This document shows positions 7,939 through 16,111 of a stretch of 64,000 nt of DNA, piece after piece. Both the position numbers and the translations under genes were made by a program. The notes beneath the pieces were generated by a model. It worked only from the letters and a program-made list of their open reading frames with translations, had not been told where the DNA came from and made no database searches. Numbering within the stretch: position 1 is the first letter of the stretch; each line of letters starts with the position of its first letter. Source of the DNA: Thiothrix winogradskyi (GTDB taxonomy: Bacteria > Pseudomonadota > Gammaproteobacteria > Thiotrichales > Thiotrichaceae); the NCBI RefSeq assembly GCF_021650935.1, contig NZ_CP091244.1, forward strand, positions 4,268,501 through 4,332,500. Direction: 5' to 3'.

Positions 7939-8852
7939 CAGAAATTTTCCCGCAAATCCATGCTGCTATACAGGCTGGCGACCTGATCAGCGTAACCATT
8001 AAACATCAATGTATCGCGTTTACGGAATTCACCAATACGGCGTTCTTTACGCTGACTCCAACGCGGATGGCTAACTTCTGGGTTGACGTTGGCGTAGAAA
8101 CCGTACTCATCCGGCACGGTTGCCATCCACAACGAGGTTGGCATTTGCTCGACAAAACTAATACGCACAATGGATTTGGCACTTTTGAAACCGTATTTCC
8201 ACGGCACGACCAAACGCAACGGTGCACCGTTTTGCCCCGGCAGGTTTTTACCGTACAAACCGGTTGCCATCAGGGTCAACGGGTGCATGGCTTCGTCAAT
8301 ACGTAAACCTTCCACATACGGCCAATCGTAGCTGCGGTCTTTTTGCCCCGGCATTTGTTCAGGGTCATACAAGGTTTCAAAGCGTACAAATTTGGCTTTG
8401 GACGTCGGTTCAAACCGTTTCAGTAAATCCGCCAACGGAAAACCCAACCAAGGAATCACCATCGACCAGCCTTCCACACAACGCAGGCTGTAAATGCGCT
8501 CTTCGGTCGGATTCTGCTTGAGGATGTCTTCCAGCGACAGTTTGCCGGGTTTGGCGCATTCGCCATCCACCGCCACCGACCAAGGGCTGGTACGCAGCTT
8601 ATCGGCACGTTTTGCTGGAGCGGTCTTACCCTGAGCTAATTCAATAAAATTGTTGTACGAAATAATGTCTTCGTAAGGGGTTGGCTCATCAGTGATCGAA
8701 AACGGCGATTTCGCCTGTGCCAGTAAGGGCAAACCGCCTGCCCCCAGCAAAGCCATTCCCCCCAATGTTTTCAAAAAATCCCGCCGCCGCTGGTAAAGCG
8801 CGTAGTCGGTCACGTCGTTGTCTGTCAGATCGAATGGGCGTTTGATTAACAT
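7938..8852 (-). CDS. msrP: MsrP, periplasmic molybdopterin methionine sulfoxide reductase
   Basis: 304 residues. The N-terminus carries a twin-arginine signal (QRRRDFLKTLGG, then a hydrophobic stretch ending in LLAQA). The molybdenum-ligand Cys is in YSLRCVEGWSM (Cys125), and the family blocks PWKYGFKSAKSIVRI and NVNPEVSHPRWSQ are present. MsrP repairs oxidised Met residues of periplasmic proteins using electrons from MsrQ. A GGAGGGA ribosome site precedes the ATG. Confidence 0.95.
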   Translation of the reverse strand: MLIKRPFDLTDNDVTDYALYQRRRDFLKTLGGMALLGAGGLPLLAQAKSPFSITDEPTPYEDIISYNNFIELAQGKTAPAKRADKLRTSPWSVAVDGECAKPGKLSLEDILKQNPTEERIYSLRCVEGWSMVIPWLGFPLADLLKRFEPTSKAKFVRFETLYDPEQMPGQKDRSYDWPYVEGLRIDEAMHPLTLMATGLYGKNLPGQNGAPLRLVVPWKYGFKSAKSIVRISFVEQMPTSLWMATVPDEYGFYANVNPEVSHPRWSQRKERRIGEFRKRDTLMFNGYADQVASLYSSMDLRENF

Positions 8853-8954
8853 GCTGATCCCTCCTTGTTTCTGCTATTACGCACCAAAGCGGAGTTTAGA
8901 TGCAAATAACCACGCGGATACGTTATGCTAACCGCTCACTGAGAGGAGTTTGCC

Positions 8955-9614
8955 ATGCTATTTGCCGCCCTGACTGCCACACTCGAAACCGCCTTCAATG
9001 CTTGGTTGAAACTGGATAAAGCCAGCCAGGGCAATGCGTTGGCACGGTTGCAAACCTTGCAAGGCAAGCTGATTTGCTTACACATCAGCAACCCTGACCT
9101 CCAACTGTATTTTCTGCCCACGGATGACACTGTACGTGTGACCACGGAGTATGCAGCCGAACCCGATGTCACCATTCACGGCTCGGCACTGGCATTGATG
9201 CGCTTATCCGCTGCGGAAGATACCGGCAAAGCCATGTTAGCCAACGGCATTAAAATCGACGGCGACATGGGCTTGGGCAACCGCTTCAGCCAAATCTTGC
9301 GCGAAATTGACGTGGATTGGGAAGAACTGCTGTCACGCGCAGTCGGCGATGTGATTGCACACCAAATGGGGCAATTGGCACGCGATACCAAAGGTTGGCT
9401 GGACGATTCCGCCCACGCGATGCGTTTGAATACCCAAGAATATTTGCAGGAAGAAGCGCGATTATTGCCCGCTGAAGCCGAAATCCGCAGGTATCTGGAT
9501 GAAGTCGATACGCTGCGGATGGATGCTGATCGCTTAGAAGCGCGGCTCAAACGGCTGGAAAGCCCCCCATCCCCAGCCCTTCCCCCGCAAGGGGTGAAGG
9601 GAGCAAGAATTTAA
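8955..9614 (+). CDS. ubiJ: UbiJ, SCP2-domain ubiquinone biosynthesis accessory factor
   Basis: 219 residues. The N-terminal 100 residues form an SCP2 lipid-binding fold. The block DVDWEELLSRAVGDVIAHQ is typical of UbiJ, and the C-terminal part is coiled coil. UbiJ, with UbiK, helps the soluble complex that makes ubiquinone. The last 17 residues, after RLKRLES, are encoded by a 50-base repeat also found inside the NB-ARC gene at 28777. The natural C-terminus was probably replaced or extended by that repeat. ubiB, normally close by, is 8 kb away behind an accessory island. Confidence 0.85.
   Translation: MLFAALTATLETAFNAWLKLDKASQGNALARLQTLQGKLICLHISNPDLQLYFLPTDDTVRVTTEYAAEPDVTIHGSALALMRLSAAEDTGKAMLANGIKIDGDMGLGNRFSQILREIDVDWEELLSRAVGDVIAHQMGQLARDTKGWLDDSAHAMRLNTQEYLQEEARLLPAEAEIRRYLDEVDTLRMDADRLEARLKRLESPPSPALPPQGVKGARI
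9561..9610. repeat. 50-bp GC-rich palindromic repeat forming the end of ubiJ
   Basis: AGCCCCCCATCCCC, then a palindromic core CCTTCCCCCGCAAGGGG and an AGCAAGA tail. The copy at 28777-28827 differs at only a few positions. Here it supplies the final residues of UbiJ (PPSPALPPQG...), and the stop codon follows two bases later. Confidence 0.8.
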
Positions 9615-10288
9615 GGTTTAGGCGGCTTCTGAATGCTCGCAATGGAAACATGCGTGATGGAAGCTTTGCCTGAAGGCGGCGGCTTCACAGCAGCGACGGG
9701 TGTTTCCACATGAAAATAACGGTAGCCATTGATAATTCCAGAGATACTCGCACCCTTACCTTTCAAGTCATGCAATACCACTGCCACCACATGCGCCAGG
9801 GTAAACCACAGAATCAGGCTCGCCAAACCGCCGTGCAGCCCAAACATCGACATTCCCAAGAATTGATACGGCGCGTTATAAAATAAGCCCGTCACCGCAC
9901 ACACCAGCAACACCAACCAAAACAGCGGGTAGATCACCCGCCAAAACGGGTTATGCCCATACCAATTGGGCAAGGGAAACCGCGCAAAGCTCAGATAAAA
10001 CAACGCCATTTGCCTCATGGCTGCCCATTGCGCCTTATCCGGCAGAAACGCACGCCAATTCGCAGTGCCGGGCAACAAAAACAGTAAAATAACCCGCCCC
10101 ACCACCGCAACCAGCACCAATTGCCCCACAATCATGTGCCAATCACGCCAGAATTCAGGATCCACCACGCCCTGTTGCAATGCACATGCACTTGCCAATA
10201 AAAACAGCACTCCAGCAGCAATCAGCGCGTGAGCTAGGCGCACCCACCCCGACCACACCAACACATAACGTATCGTTTCTTGTTGCAT
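9611..10288 (-). CDS. Cytochrome b561-like membrane protein
   Basis: 225 residues with four hydrophobic segments and His residues placed as in b-type cytochromes of the cytochrome b561 / Ni-Fe hydrogenase b-subunit family (WVRLAHALIAAG, WHMIVGQLVLVAVVGR, GHNPFWRV, LHGGLASLILWFTLAHVVAVVLHDL split over two helices). It should carry heme b and move electrons to or from quinones in the inner membrane. Its stop overlaps the ubiJ stop by four bases (convergent). The C-terminal tail is Pro- and Lys-rich. No obvious redox partner is adjacent. Confidence 0.8.
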   Translation of the reverse strand: MQQETIRYVLVWSGWVRLAHALIAAGVLFLLASACALQQGVVDPEFWRDWHMIVGQLVLVAVVGRVILLFLLPGTANWRAFLPDKAQWAAMRQMALFYLSFARFPLPNWYGHNPFWRVIYPLFWLVLLVCAVTGLFYNAPYQFLGMSMFGLHGGLASLILWFTLAHVVAVVLHDLKGKGASISGIINGYRYFHVETPVAAVKPPPSGKASITHVSIASIQKPPKP

Positions 10289-10500
10289 TTCAGCCTCACT
10301 GGCAGCTTAAGCTTAAATGCCCAGTCTAACAGGAATCCAAAATAATAGTGGCATTCGGCGGGCGATTAGCCTACCCTCGCAACAGCTACAGCGATTACCC
10401 TGGCAGTTTCAACAGTTCCTCCCGGTTACTTCACGAATATCTCCCCTGTTACCTGTAAGCACAACACTCTCATACACCTGTTTTTTAAAGGAAATTCATC

Positions 10501-10704
10501 ATGGCTACAGGCAAAGTAAAATGGTTTAACGACACGAAAGGTTTCGGCTTTATTTCTCAAGACGACGGCGGCCCAGACGTATTTGTTCACGTCAGCGCGA
10601 TCCAAAGCTCAGGCTTCAAAACCTTGGCAGAAGGTCAACCCGTCAGCTTCAACGTAGAAAAAGGCAACAAAGGCCCGCAAGCGAGCAACGTCGTTCCCAA
10701 GTAA
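10501..10704 (+). CDS. CspA-family cold-shock protein
   Basis: 67 residues, the usual length. It has the RNA-binding motifs KWFNDTKGFGFI and DVFVHVSAI of the OB-fold cold-shock domain. It binds single-stranded RNA and DNA and acts as an RNA chaperone. AAAGGAA precedes the ATG. A long untranslated leader in the roughly 200 bases upstream would be usual for csp genes, but I cannot place the promoter with confidence. A terminator follows at 10734. Confidence 0.95.
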   Translation: MATGKVKWFNDTKGFGFISQDDGGPDVFVHVSAIQSSGFKTLAEGQPVSFNVEKGNKGPQASNVVPK

Positions 10705-10733
10705 GCTTTCAAGCCTAGCGCTCATTCAGCAAC

Positions 10734-10783
10734 CGGGCTGATTTCCCTACCGCACGGCGGCATCTGGACATCAGCCCGTTTTT
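10734..10783 (+). terminator. Rho-independent terminator after the cold-shock gene
   Basis: A 9-bp perfect stem CGGGCTGAT / ATCAGCCCG is followed by a run of five T. It lies 30 bases after the csp stop codon. Confidence 0.8.
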
Positions 10784-10842
10784 CCATTGAGTATTAGCCT
10801 TACTCAACCCGCCCATTCACCCCAGCATTCGGGAACATCACT

Positions 10843-11106
10843 ATGAAAACACTCTTCATTGGCAATATTGCGCCACAGGCGACAGAAAAAGAACTGCGCG
10901 AACTCCTCGCCGAATACGGCACGATCCGCAAACTGGAAATGCCCCGCGATATTTTCAGCGGCAAATGCAAAGGTTTCGCCCTGATCGACATGGAAGGTCA
11001 CGAAGCGCGTGCCGTCATGGCAGGCTTGAATGGCAAAACCTTCCTCGATAACCCGCTCAAAGTCACCGATGACAAGCCTAAAGCCAAAGGGCGCGGTCGC
11101 CGCTAA
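10843..11106 (+). CDS. RRM RNA-binding protein
   Basis: 87 residues forming a single RNA-recognition motif: RNP2 is LFIGNI (4-9) and RNP1 is CKGFALIDM (about 43-51). A basic tail KAKGRGRR follows. Small stand-alone RRM proteins of this type occur in many gammaproteobacteria and cyanobacteria, often cold-induced. Placement next to a csp gene fits a role in RNA handling in the cold, but that is inference. Confidence 0.92.
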   Translation: MKTLFIGNIAPQATEKELRELLAEYGTIRKLEMPRDIFSGKCKGFALIDMEGHEARAVMAGLNGKTFLDNPLKVTDDKPKAKGRGRR

Positions 11107-11122
11107 GCAAAGTTTCACCGAT

Positions 11123-11146
11123 TCGGGGGTCTCACCCCGATTTTTA
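11123..11146 (+). terminator. Rho-independent terminator after the RRM gene
   Basis: Stem TCGGGG / CCCCGA with a short loop and a run of five T, 17 bases after the stop codon. Confidence 0.7.
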
Positions 11147-11157
11147 GAGCATTCTCT

Positions 11158-12258
11158 ATGGAACTAACACATCTAGCTGCCACCTTCCTGAAAGAGCTGG
11201 ATAGTTTCGCCCACACCCTTTCCAGCACCGATCGGGTATGGAATATCCTGTTTCCTGAGGGTCAGGAAACATGGCACCACCTACACATCAACCAATATCG
11301 GCAAACCTACTACATCACCCATATCAGCGGCGACAGTGGTGGACTGGAAATCGAACTGGGCAAGGATGTAAAACAGACAACGCGCCAGCCAGGAAAGACA
11401 ACATGGGAAACCCTGCTCACCGCAGCCCGTCAATGGTTACGAGTTGTCCGCAAAGACTGGATAAAAGCTAACAAAAGAATCCAGCTTGAATATCCATTGC
11501 GCTATCGCTACGGCATCGTACCCAATGCCCTGATCCGTGCCTCACTTCCAACGATTTACCAACTCGATAAGGAACTGGGTGAAACGAACACCATGACTGT
11601 TGTCAGGCTGGTCGAAGAAGGCTTTTTCCATCAGCAGCAAAACACTCAACTAACAACCATGACTGCTGCTGACTATTTTCACTATTGCAAAATTGCCTAT
11701 CTCGCCGCTAAATGTCAGGACGAAAACATCGACGAATCTTTATCAGGGCGAGAAATGTATGCCCGCTACGCAGATGGACGCCACGAAGGGTTGCTGGACA
11801 TCGCCCCGGATTCACCACAAGCCTTTGCCGACTGGATCGACGGCAAGCACCCGCTGAAAAAAGTCGGTGGTCATCCGTGGGAAATCAAGCGCGGCGGCAA
11901 TACCACCCACATAAACCTATCGGTCACACGCCCGCCTTACCAACAAACAGGTTTCAAGGTTGAATTACGCGGTGAAGCCATCAGTCGCATGGTGGAAACG
12001 CTGCAAATGTTGCTCGCGATTCACGCAGCCAACTTGCCGATAACCATTGCCAATCCAGAAGGTGTGCGTAAACGCCTGCTGGCACAAGACAATATCGGCC
12101 TTGTCCCCGCTTACGCATCGCTACATCGTGCCAACCAACACTTCGGCAAAGAGCAGGACGTGTTTGATGTCCTGCATTATGACGATCTCGGCAGGTTCAA
12201 ACGGCGGATCACGCCATTCATTACGTGGGAACCGTTGCCTATTCTGAAACCCCGTTGA
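11158..12258 (+). CDS. Unknown protein, 3' end cut by a TnpB insertion
   Basis: 366 residues, soluble, no signal peptide. I do not recognise the family. A notable block near residue 240 reads GGHPWEIKRGGNTTHINL and looks conserved in style, and ELRGEAISRMVETLQML follows. The N-terminal half has many Trp and Tyr residues. Its TGA stop (12256-12258) lies inside the right-end sequence GTTGACATCC of the neighbouring IS200/IS605-type element, so the insertion supplied the stop. Joining the two flanks by hand gives a possible original ending about seven residues longer. It starts an accessory island between housekeeping genes. Confidence 0.7.
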   Translation: MELTHLAATFLKELDSFAHTLSSTDRVWNILFPEGQETWHHLHINQYRQTYYITHISGDSGGLEIELGKDVKQTTRQPGKTTWETLLTAARQWLRVVRKDWIKANKRIQLEYPLRYRYGIVPNALIRASLPTIYQLDKELGETNTMTVVRLVEEGFFHQQQNTQLTTMTAADYFHYCKIAYLAAKCQDENIDESLSGREMYARYADGRHEGLLDIAPDSPQAFADWIDGKHPLKKVGGHPWEIKRGGNTTHINLSVTRPPYQQTGFKVELRGEAISRMVETLQMLLAIHAANLPITIANPEGVRKRLLAQDNIGLVPAYASLHRANQHFGKEQDVFDVLHYDDLGRFKRRITPFITWEPLPILKPR

Positions 12259-13485
12259 CATCCTCCCCTCCCTAAAGGAAGGGGATTCCTCCTGCGAGAC
12301 GGCTATGCCCAGCCGCGAGAATGTTACGGGCTGCATTGACATCTCTGTCATGCAGCGTGCCACAGTCGGCACAACGCCATTCCCTTATTCCAAGACCCGC
12401 CCTACCTTTCGGACTGTTGGCGGAAATGCTTCCACAACACGAACACGTCTGGGTACTGTACGCTTCGTTGACTTCTGCAAACACCACTGACCGCGCTATC
12501 GCTTTGTATTTCAGTTGTGTCTTCAATATGAACCAGCCTGCATCCAGGACGCTTTTCGCCATCGTGGTTTTTGCCAAGCCAGCACTATTGACGTTGCCGA
12601 CGAATATTGCACCGTGCTGCTGCACCAGTGCGGTAGTGAATTTATGGGTATCGTCCTTGCGTTGGTGTTTGATTTTGGCGTGAAGCGCTTTCACCCGCCG
12701 TTTTTGCTTGGCGCGTTGGGCTTTGCCGAGTTTCACTTCAAGGTTGCGGTAACGCTGCTGGCGTTCCAGTACGGTGCCGTCACTACAGGTGGCAGTGGTT
12801 TTTAACCCAAGATCAATGCCAATCGCACTCCTGCTGTCGTGAGGTGCAACTTCAACTTGTACCACAACATTGAAATACCACCGACCCCGTGCATCTTCGG
12901 AAAACGAGCCAGAACGGAAGGCGTATTGTGACAAGCCGTAGCTATCCCACACCTTGAAAAAGTGTTTGTTGTAGCGGACTTGCCCATCTTTCCACACCGC
13001 TGCCCCGGATTTGAAGGGAATCCAACCCAGTGAACGTTTGGATCCACCGGAAATCCGCCAGCGTAATTTGTCTTTTGTGAATTGTTTTCGTGCTTTCGCG
13101 TGGGCTTCGGTGACTTCTTGTACCGTTTGCGAATGCAGCGTGAAGCCGCGTTCTTTTTTGTATGCTGCCTGTTGTTTGGCTAAATCGAAAGCGGTGATAT
13201 TGCTGCGTATCCAACCCACGCCGGGAATGGGGATATTGCTGTATTCTGCGCTGTAGGCATTGGCGGAATTCCACACTTGATTGCACTCAAACGCCCATTG
13301 GCGCAATACCGGCGCGTGTTTGTCGCGGATGCGAACTTTGAGCGTTTTCAAGGTGGTGGTGATGGGTTTCATGGGGTAGAGTGTAGCGGCATTACGACAA
13401 AAAACCACTGAATGGATGACTCTTCATCAGAGGTAGCCGAAGACGCTTATATCCCCGCCCTGAAGGACGAGGTTTTACGCGATTA
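12256..13485 (-). mobile_element. IS200/IS605-group element carrying only tnpB (IS1341-type)
   Basis: The right end (minus-strand reading) has the hairpin CCCCTTCC-TTTA-GGGAGGGG and then GAGGATGTCAAC, a common IS605-group terminus. The left end has the hairpin CCTCGTCC-TTCA-GGGCGGGG, also typical. There is no tnpA, so the element cannot move by itself. These elements make no target duplication, so the outer limits are approximate (within about 15 bases). The region around the 3' end of tnpB and the right end should encode the omega (re) RNA; the guide would come from the bases just beyond 12256, inside the gene at 11158. Confidence 0.75.
12272..13372 (-). CDS. tnpB: TnpB, RNA-guided nuclease of an IS605-group element
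   Basis: 366 residues from the ATG at 13372; an in-frame upstream ATG at 13408 adds 12 residues atypical of the family. RuvC-I is IGIDLGLK (Asp187), the zinc ribbon has CSCC (310-313) and CADC (334-337), and RuvC-III is HDRDVNAARNI (Asp344). The usual RuvC-II glutamate position reads FVGNVN (Gly259), so the canonical Glu is absent. Glu300 or Glu303 in FAEVNEAYSTQTC may take its place, as in the rearranged TnpB group. TnpB cuts DNA guided by an RNA from the element's right end. Confidence 0.9.
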   Translation of the reverse strand: MKPITTTLKTLKVRIRDKHAPVLRQWAFECNQVWNSANAYSAEYSNIPIPGVGWIRSNITAFDLAKQQAAYKKERGFTLHSQTVQEVTEAHAKARKQFTKDKLRWRISGGSKRSLGWIPFKSGAAVWKDGQVRYNKHFFKVWDSYGLSQYAFRSGSFSEDARGRWYFNVVVQVEVAPHDSRSAIGIDLGLKTTATCSDGTVLERQQRYRNLEVKLGKAQRAKQKRRVKALHAKIKHQRKDDTHKFTTALVQQHGAIFVGNVNSAGLAKTTMAKSVLDAGWFILKTQLKYKAIARSVVFAEVNEAYSTQTCSCCGSISANSPKGRAGLGIREWRCADCGTLHDRDVNAARNILAAGHSRLAGGIPFL

Positions 13486-13584
13486 CGGATAAAATTGTCA
13501 TAACGCCTCTCCACTTTTTTCACAAGACAAGCTCTCAACAAATTTGCCATAATAAACACTAAATTCGTGTAGCACGGAGTTTGT

Positions 13585-13818
13585 GTGATGAAAAACGTTA
13601 CTGTAACCCTTGATGATGAAGTCGCCCAATGGGTGCGTGTTTGGGCAGCCAAACAAAATACCAGTATTTCCCAATTGCTGGGTAATCTGCTGCGCCGACG
13701 TATGCACGAAGAAAACGGCTATCAAGCAGCCATGCAGCAATTCCTTGCCCGCACACCCAGCGCATTAAAACCCAAAGGCGAACGCTACCCTAGTAGGGAG
13801 TCCCTTTATGAGCGTTAA
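13585..13818 (+). CDS. Ribbon-helix-helix antitoxin (VapB-like)
   Basis: 77 residues if the GTG at 13585 is used, or 76 from the ATG at 13588; GGAG lies a few bases upstream. The N-terminus MKNVTVTLDDEVAQWVRVWA, then SISQLLGNLLRRRM, fits a CopG/Arc-type ribbon-helix-helix DNA-binding domain. The acidic and Pro-rich C-terminus would wrap the toxin. It overlaps the PIN-domain gene by 11 bases, the classic antitoxin-first order, and probably represses its own promoter. Confidence 0.85.
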   Translation: MMKNVTVTLDDEVAQWVRVWAAKQNTSISQLLGNLLRRRMHEENGYQAAMQQFLARTPSALKPKGERYPSRESLYER

Positions 13819-14251
13819 GGCGTTTGTCGATACCAATATTCTGGTCTATTCGCGGGACAAATCTGAAGAGGACAAGCAAGCTATCGCCTTGCAATGGCTT
13901 GCTGTGCTATGGCAACAACGCTCCGGCAGAATTAGCTTTCAAACCTTGAATGAATTTTATGTCACGGTAACACAACGGCTCAAACCAGGTTTATCCAGAC
14001 CCGAAGCACAAGCCGACATCCGCAATCTATTGCTGTGGAATCCCCTCCCTGTGGACAGTACAGTGATAGAAAATGCTTGGCTAATACAGGAGCGCCACCG
14101 TTTCTCATGGTGGGATTCGTTGATCTTATCCGCTGCCCAGATTCAGGATTGCACCTACGTCTTGAGTGAAGACATGCAGCATGAACAACAAATCGGTAAT
14201 ATGACCATCATTAACCCGTTTCTCAGTGACTTGTCGCTGCTAACACCGTAG
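13808..14251 (+). CDS. PIN-domain toxin (VapC-like ribonuclease)
   Basis: 147 residues with the four acidic PIN positions: Asp8 in FVDTNILVY, Glu49 in TLNEFYVTV, Asp103 in SWWDSLILSAA and Asp122 in LSEDMQH. PIN toxins cut tRNA or rRNA using Mg2+ and stop translation. It is translationally coupled to the upstream antitoxin. All active-site residues are present, so the pair is probably functional. Confidence 0.9.
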   Translation: MSVKAFVDTNILVYSRDKSEEDKQAIALQWLAVLWQQRSGRISFQTLNEFYVTVTQRLKPGLSRPEAQADIRNLLLWNPLPVDSTVIENAWLIQERHRFSWWDSLILSAAQIQDCTYVLSEDMQHEQQIGNMTIINPFLSDLSLLTP

Positions 14252-14295
14252 CAGATACCTTACCTAATAACCGTTCACCCGATGGATATTTACAC

Positions 14296-14862
14296 ATGGC
14301 ATCACTCAAAGACCAACTCCTCAATGCTGGCTTGATCGACAAAACCAAAGCCGCGAAAATCGAACAAGAACAGCGCAAGCAAGCCCACCAAAAAACTGCC
14401 AAAGCCCAAAAACAAGCAAAAAAAACCGGCGAAGTCGTGGTGGATGAAGCCAAGCTGTTAGCCGAAAAAGTCTTGCAGGAAAAAGCCGAGCGTTCCAAAG
14501 AACTCAACCGCCAACAGCGCGAACAGGCTGAGAAAAAAGCCATTCAAGCGCAAATTAAGCAACTGATCGACATCAACCGTATCGACCGTCAGCGCGGCGA
14601 CCTTGCCTACCAATTCGCCGATGGCAGCAAAATCAAAAAGATTTACCTGACTAAAACCCTGCAAGACCAACTCGCCTACGGCATTATCGTGCTGGTGAAA
14701 TTAGGCGACGGCTACGAACTCGTGCCACGCCAAATTGCTGAGAAAATTGCGCAACGCGATGCCACCTGTATTTTGGTGCAAAATGCGGGCAGCACTGAGA
14801 CCGCCGTAGTGGAAGACGACCCTTACGCCGATTTCAAAATCCCCGACGATTTGATGTGGTAA
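14296..14862 (+). CDS. DUF2058 (YaiL-like) protein
   Basis: 188 residues. The N-terminus MASLKDQLLNAGLIDKTKA, a Lys/Gln-rich helix (20-95), and the C-terminal block QIDRQRGD-like RIDRQRGDLAYQFADGSKIKK match the DUF2058 family (E. coli YaiL). It is a nucleic-acid-associated protein of unclear function. It is a common housekeeping gene in gammaproteobacteria, here lying between accessory genes. Confidence 0.85.
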   Translation: MASLKDQLLNAGLIDKTKAAKIEQEQRKQAHQKTAKAQKQAKKTGEVVVDEAKLLAEKVLQEKAERSKELNRQQREQAEKKAIQAQIKQLIDINRIDRQRGDLAYQFADGSKIKKIYLTKTLQDQLAYGIIVLVKLGDGYELVPRQIAEKIAQRDATCILVQNAGSTETAVVEDDPYADFKIPDDLMW

Positions 14863-14870
14863 GCACTTTT

Positions 14871-14924
14871 TTCTTGAATCGTAATTCAGAAATATCATAC
14901 TATTCATGAATTACGATTCAAGAA
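14871..14924. repeat. 18-bp perfect inverted repeat upstream of the DUF4143 ATPase gene
   Basis: TTCTTGAATCGTAATTCA (14871-14888) and TGAATTACGATTCAAGAA (14907-14924) are exact inverted copies separated by 18 bases. It starts 9 bases after the DUF2058 stop and ends 7 bases before the ATPase ATG. There is no T-run after the second arm, so it is not a standard terminator for the rightward gene. It may be an operator, an RNA hairpin covering the ribosome site, or a mobile-element end. Confidence 0.85.
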
Positions 14925-14931
14925 GTACCAG

Positions 14932-16074
14932 ATGATCAACAGGCAACTCCTCGCGGAAATACAAAGCAAGCTGTTCAAAGGCAAAGCCATCTTGCTCATG
15001 GGGTCACGACAAGTCGGCAAAACTACGCTAGTACAAACGTTGCTGGAAAATCTCGCCATACCTGTCATGAAGTTCAATGGTGATGAGCCTGATATGCGAG
15101 AAATACTTGCGAACACCACCTCTACACGCCTAGCCGCCTTGGTCGGCAATCACAAAATTGTTTTTATTGACGAAGCACAGCGCATCGAAAATATCGGGCT
15201 AACCCTAAAATTATTCACCGATCAATTACCCCATATTCAAGTGATTGCAACGGGTTCATCAGCGTTTGAGCTTGCTAGCAAAATTAATGAGCCGCTCACG
15301 GGGCGTAAATTTGAATACGAACTGTACCCGCTATCGTTTGTCGAAATGGTTGAACATCATGGCTGGTTTGCTGAAAAACGCCTCCTGCCACACCGCCTGA
15401 TTTACGGTTATTACCCCGATGTTATCAATGCACTCAGTGAAGGTAATAGCGCACAAGTATTGAAATCACTCACGAGTAGCTACCTCTACAAAGACTTGCT
15501 CAGTTTAGAAGGTGTGCGCAAACCCCAACTGCTGGATAAATTGGTCAAAGCCGTTGCCCTACAAGTCGGCTCAGAAGTGTCTTTCAACGAACTGGCACAG
15601 CTCACCGATACCAATATTCATACAGTTGAGAAATATATCGACCTGTTAGAAAAAGCCTATGTGCTGTTTCGCCTGCCCGCTTACAGTGGTAATCACCGCA
15701 ATGAAATTAAAAAGGGGCGCAAAATCTACTTTTTCGACAATGGCATTCGCAATGCGCTGATCAATAACTTCAACCCACTGGAATCACGTACTGACGTAGG
15801 TGCACTCTGGGAAAATTTCCTGATTAGTGAACGTATGAAATACCTGTCCTACCAACAAAATCTTTTTTTCACGCGGCGTTACTTTTGGCGCACCACCCAA
15901 CAGCAAGAGATCGACTACCTCGAAGACAGCGGCGGCAAACTCCACGCATGGGAATTCAAGTGGAATCCTAAAGCCAAAGCAAAGTTCCCTGTCACATTCA
16001 CGAATGCTTACCCCGACTGTGTAACCATGCGTGTCGATCCCGACAATTTTGAAGCATTTATTGGCTTGGCATGA
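14932..16074 (+). CDS. AAA+ ATPase with DUF4143 domain
   Basis: 380 residues. Walker A GSRQVGKT (24-31), Walker B IVFIDEAQ (Asp80-Glu81) and the sensor block IATGSSAFEL define the AAA_14 ATPase family. The C-terminal DUF4143 part has EIDYLE ... AWEFKW, an arrangement like a PD-(D/E)XK fold. These stand-alone ATPases are widespread in accessory DNA and their role is unsettled. The start is tight against the 18-bp inverted repeat. The next gene begins 38 bases downstream on the same strand, so a two-gene unit with the predicted nuclease is possible. Confidence 0.88.
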   Translation: MINRQLLAEIQSKLFKGKAILLMGSRQVGKTTLVQTLLENLAIPVMKFNGDEPDMREILANTTSTRLAALVGNHKIVFIDEAQRIENIGLTLKLFTDQLPHIQVIATGSSAFELASKINEPLTGRKFEYELYPLSFVEMVEHHGWFAEKRLLPHRLIYGYYPDVINALSEGNSAQVLKSLTSSYLYKDLLSLEGVRKPQLLDKLVKAVALQVGSEVSFNELAQLTDTNIHTVEKYIDLLEKAYVLFRLPAYSGNHRNEIKKGRKIYFFDNGIRNALINNFNPLESRTDVGALWENFLISERMKYLSYQQNLFFTRRYFWRTTQQQEIDYLEDSGGKLHAWEFKWNPKAKAKFPVTFTNAYPDCVTMRVDPDNFEAFIGLA

Positions 16075-16111
16075 CTTCCACACTTCACCATTCACAGGGC
16101 TAACAACTATT

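Noticed and set aside
14871..14924. CRISPR-like or standard terminator reading of the 18-bp inverted repeat
   Set aside because: There are only two arms in inverted, not direct, orientation, and no T-run after the hairpin. No CRISPR array was seen anywhere in the window.
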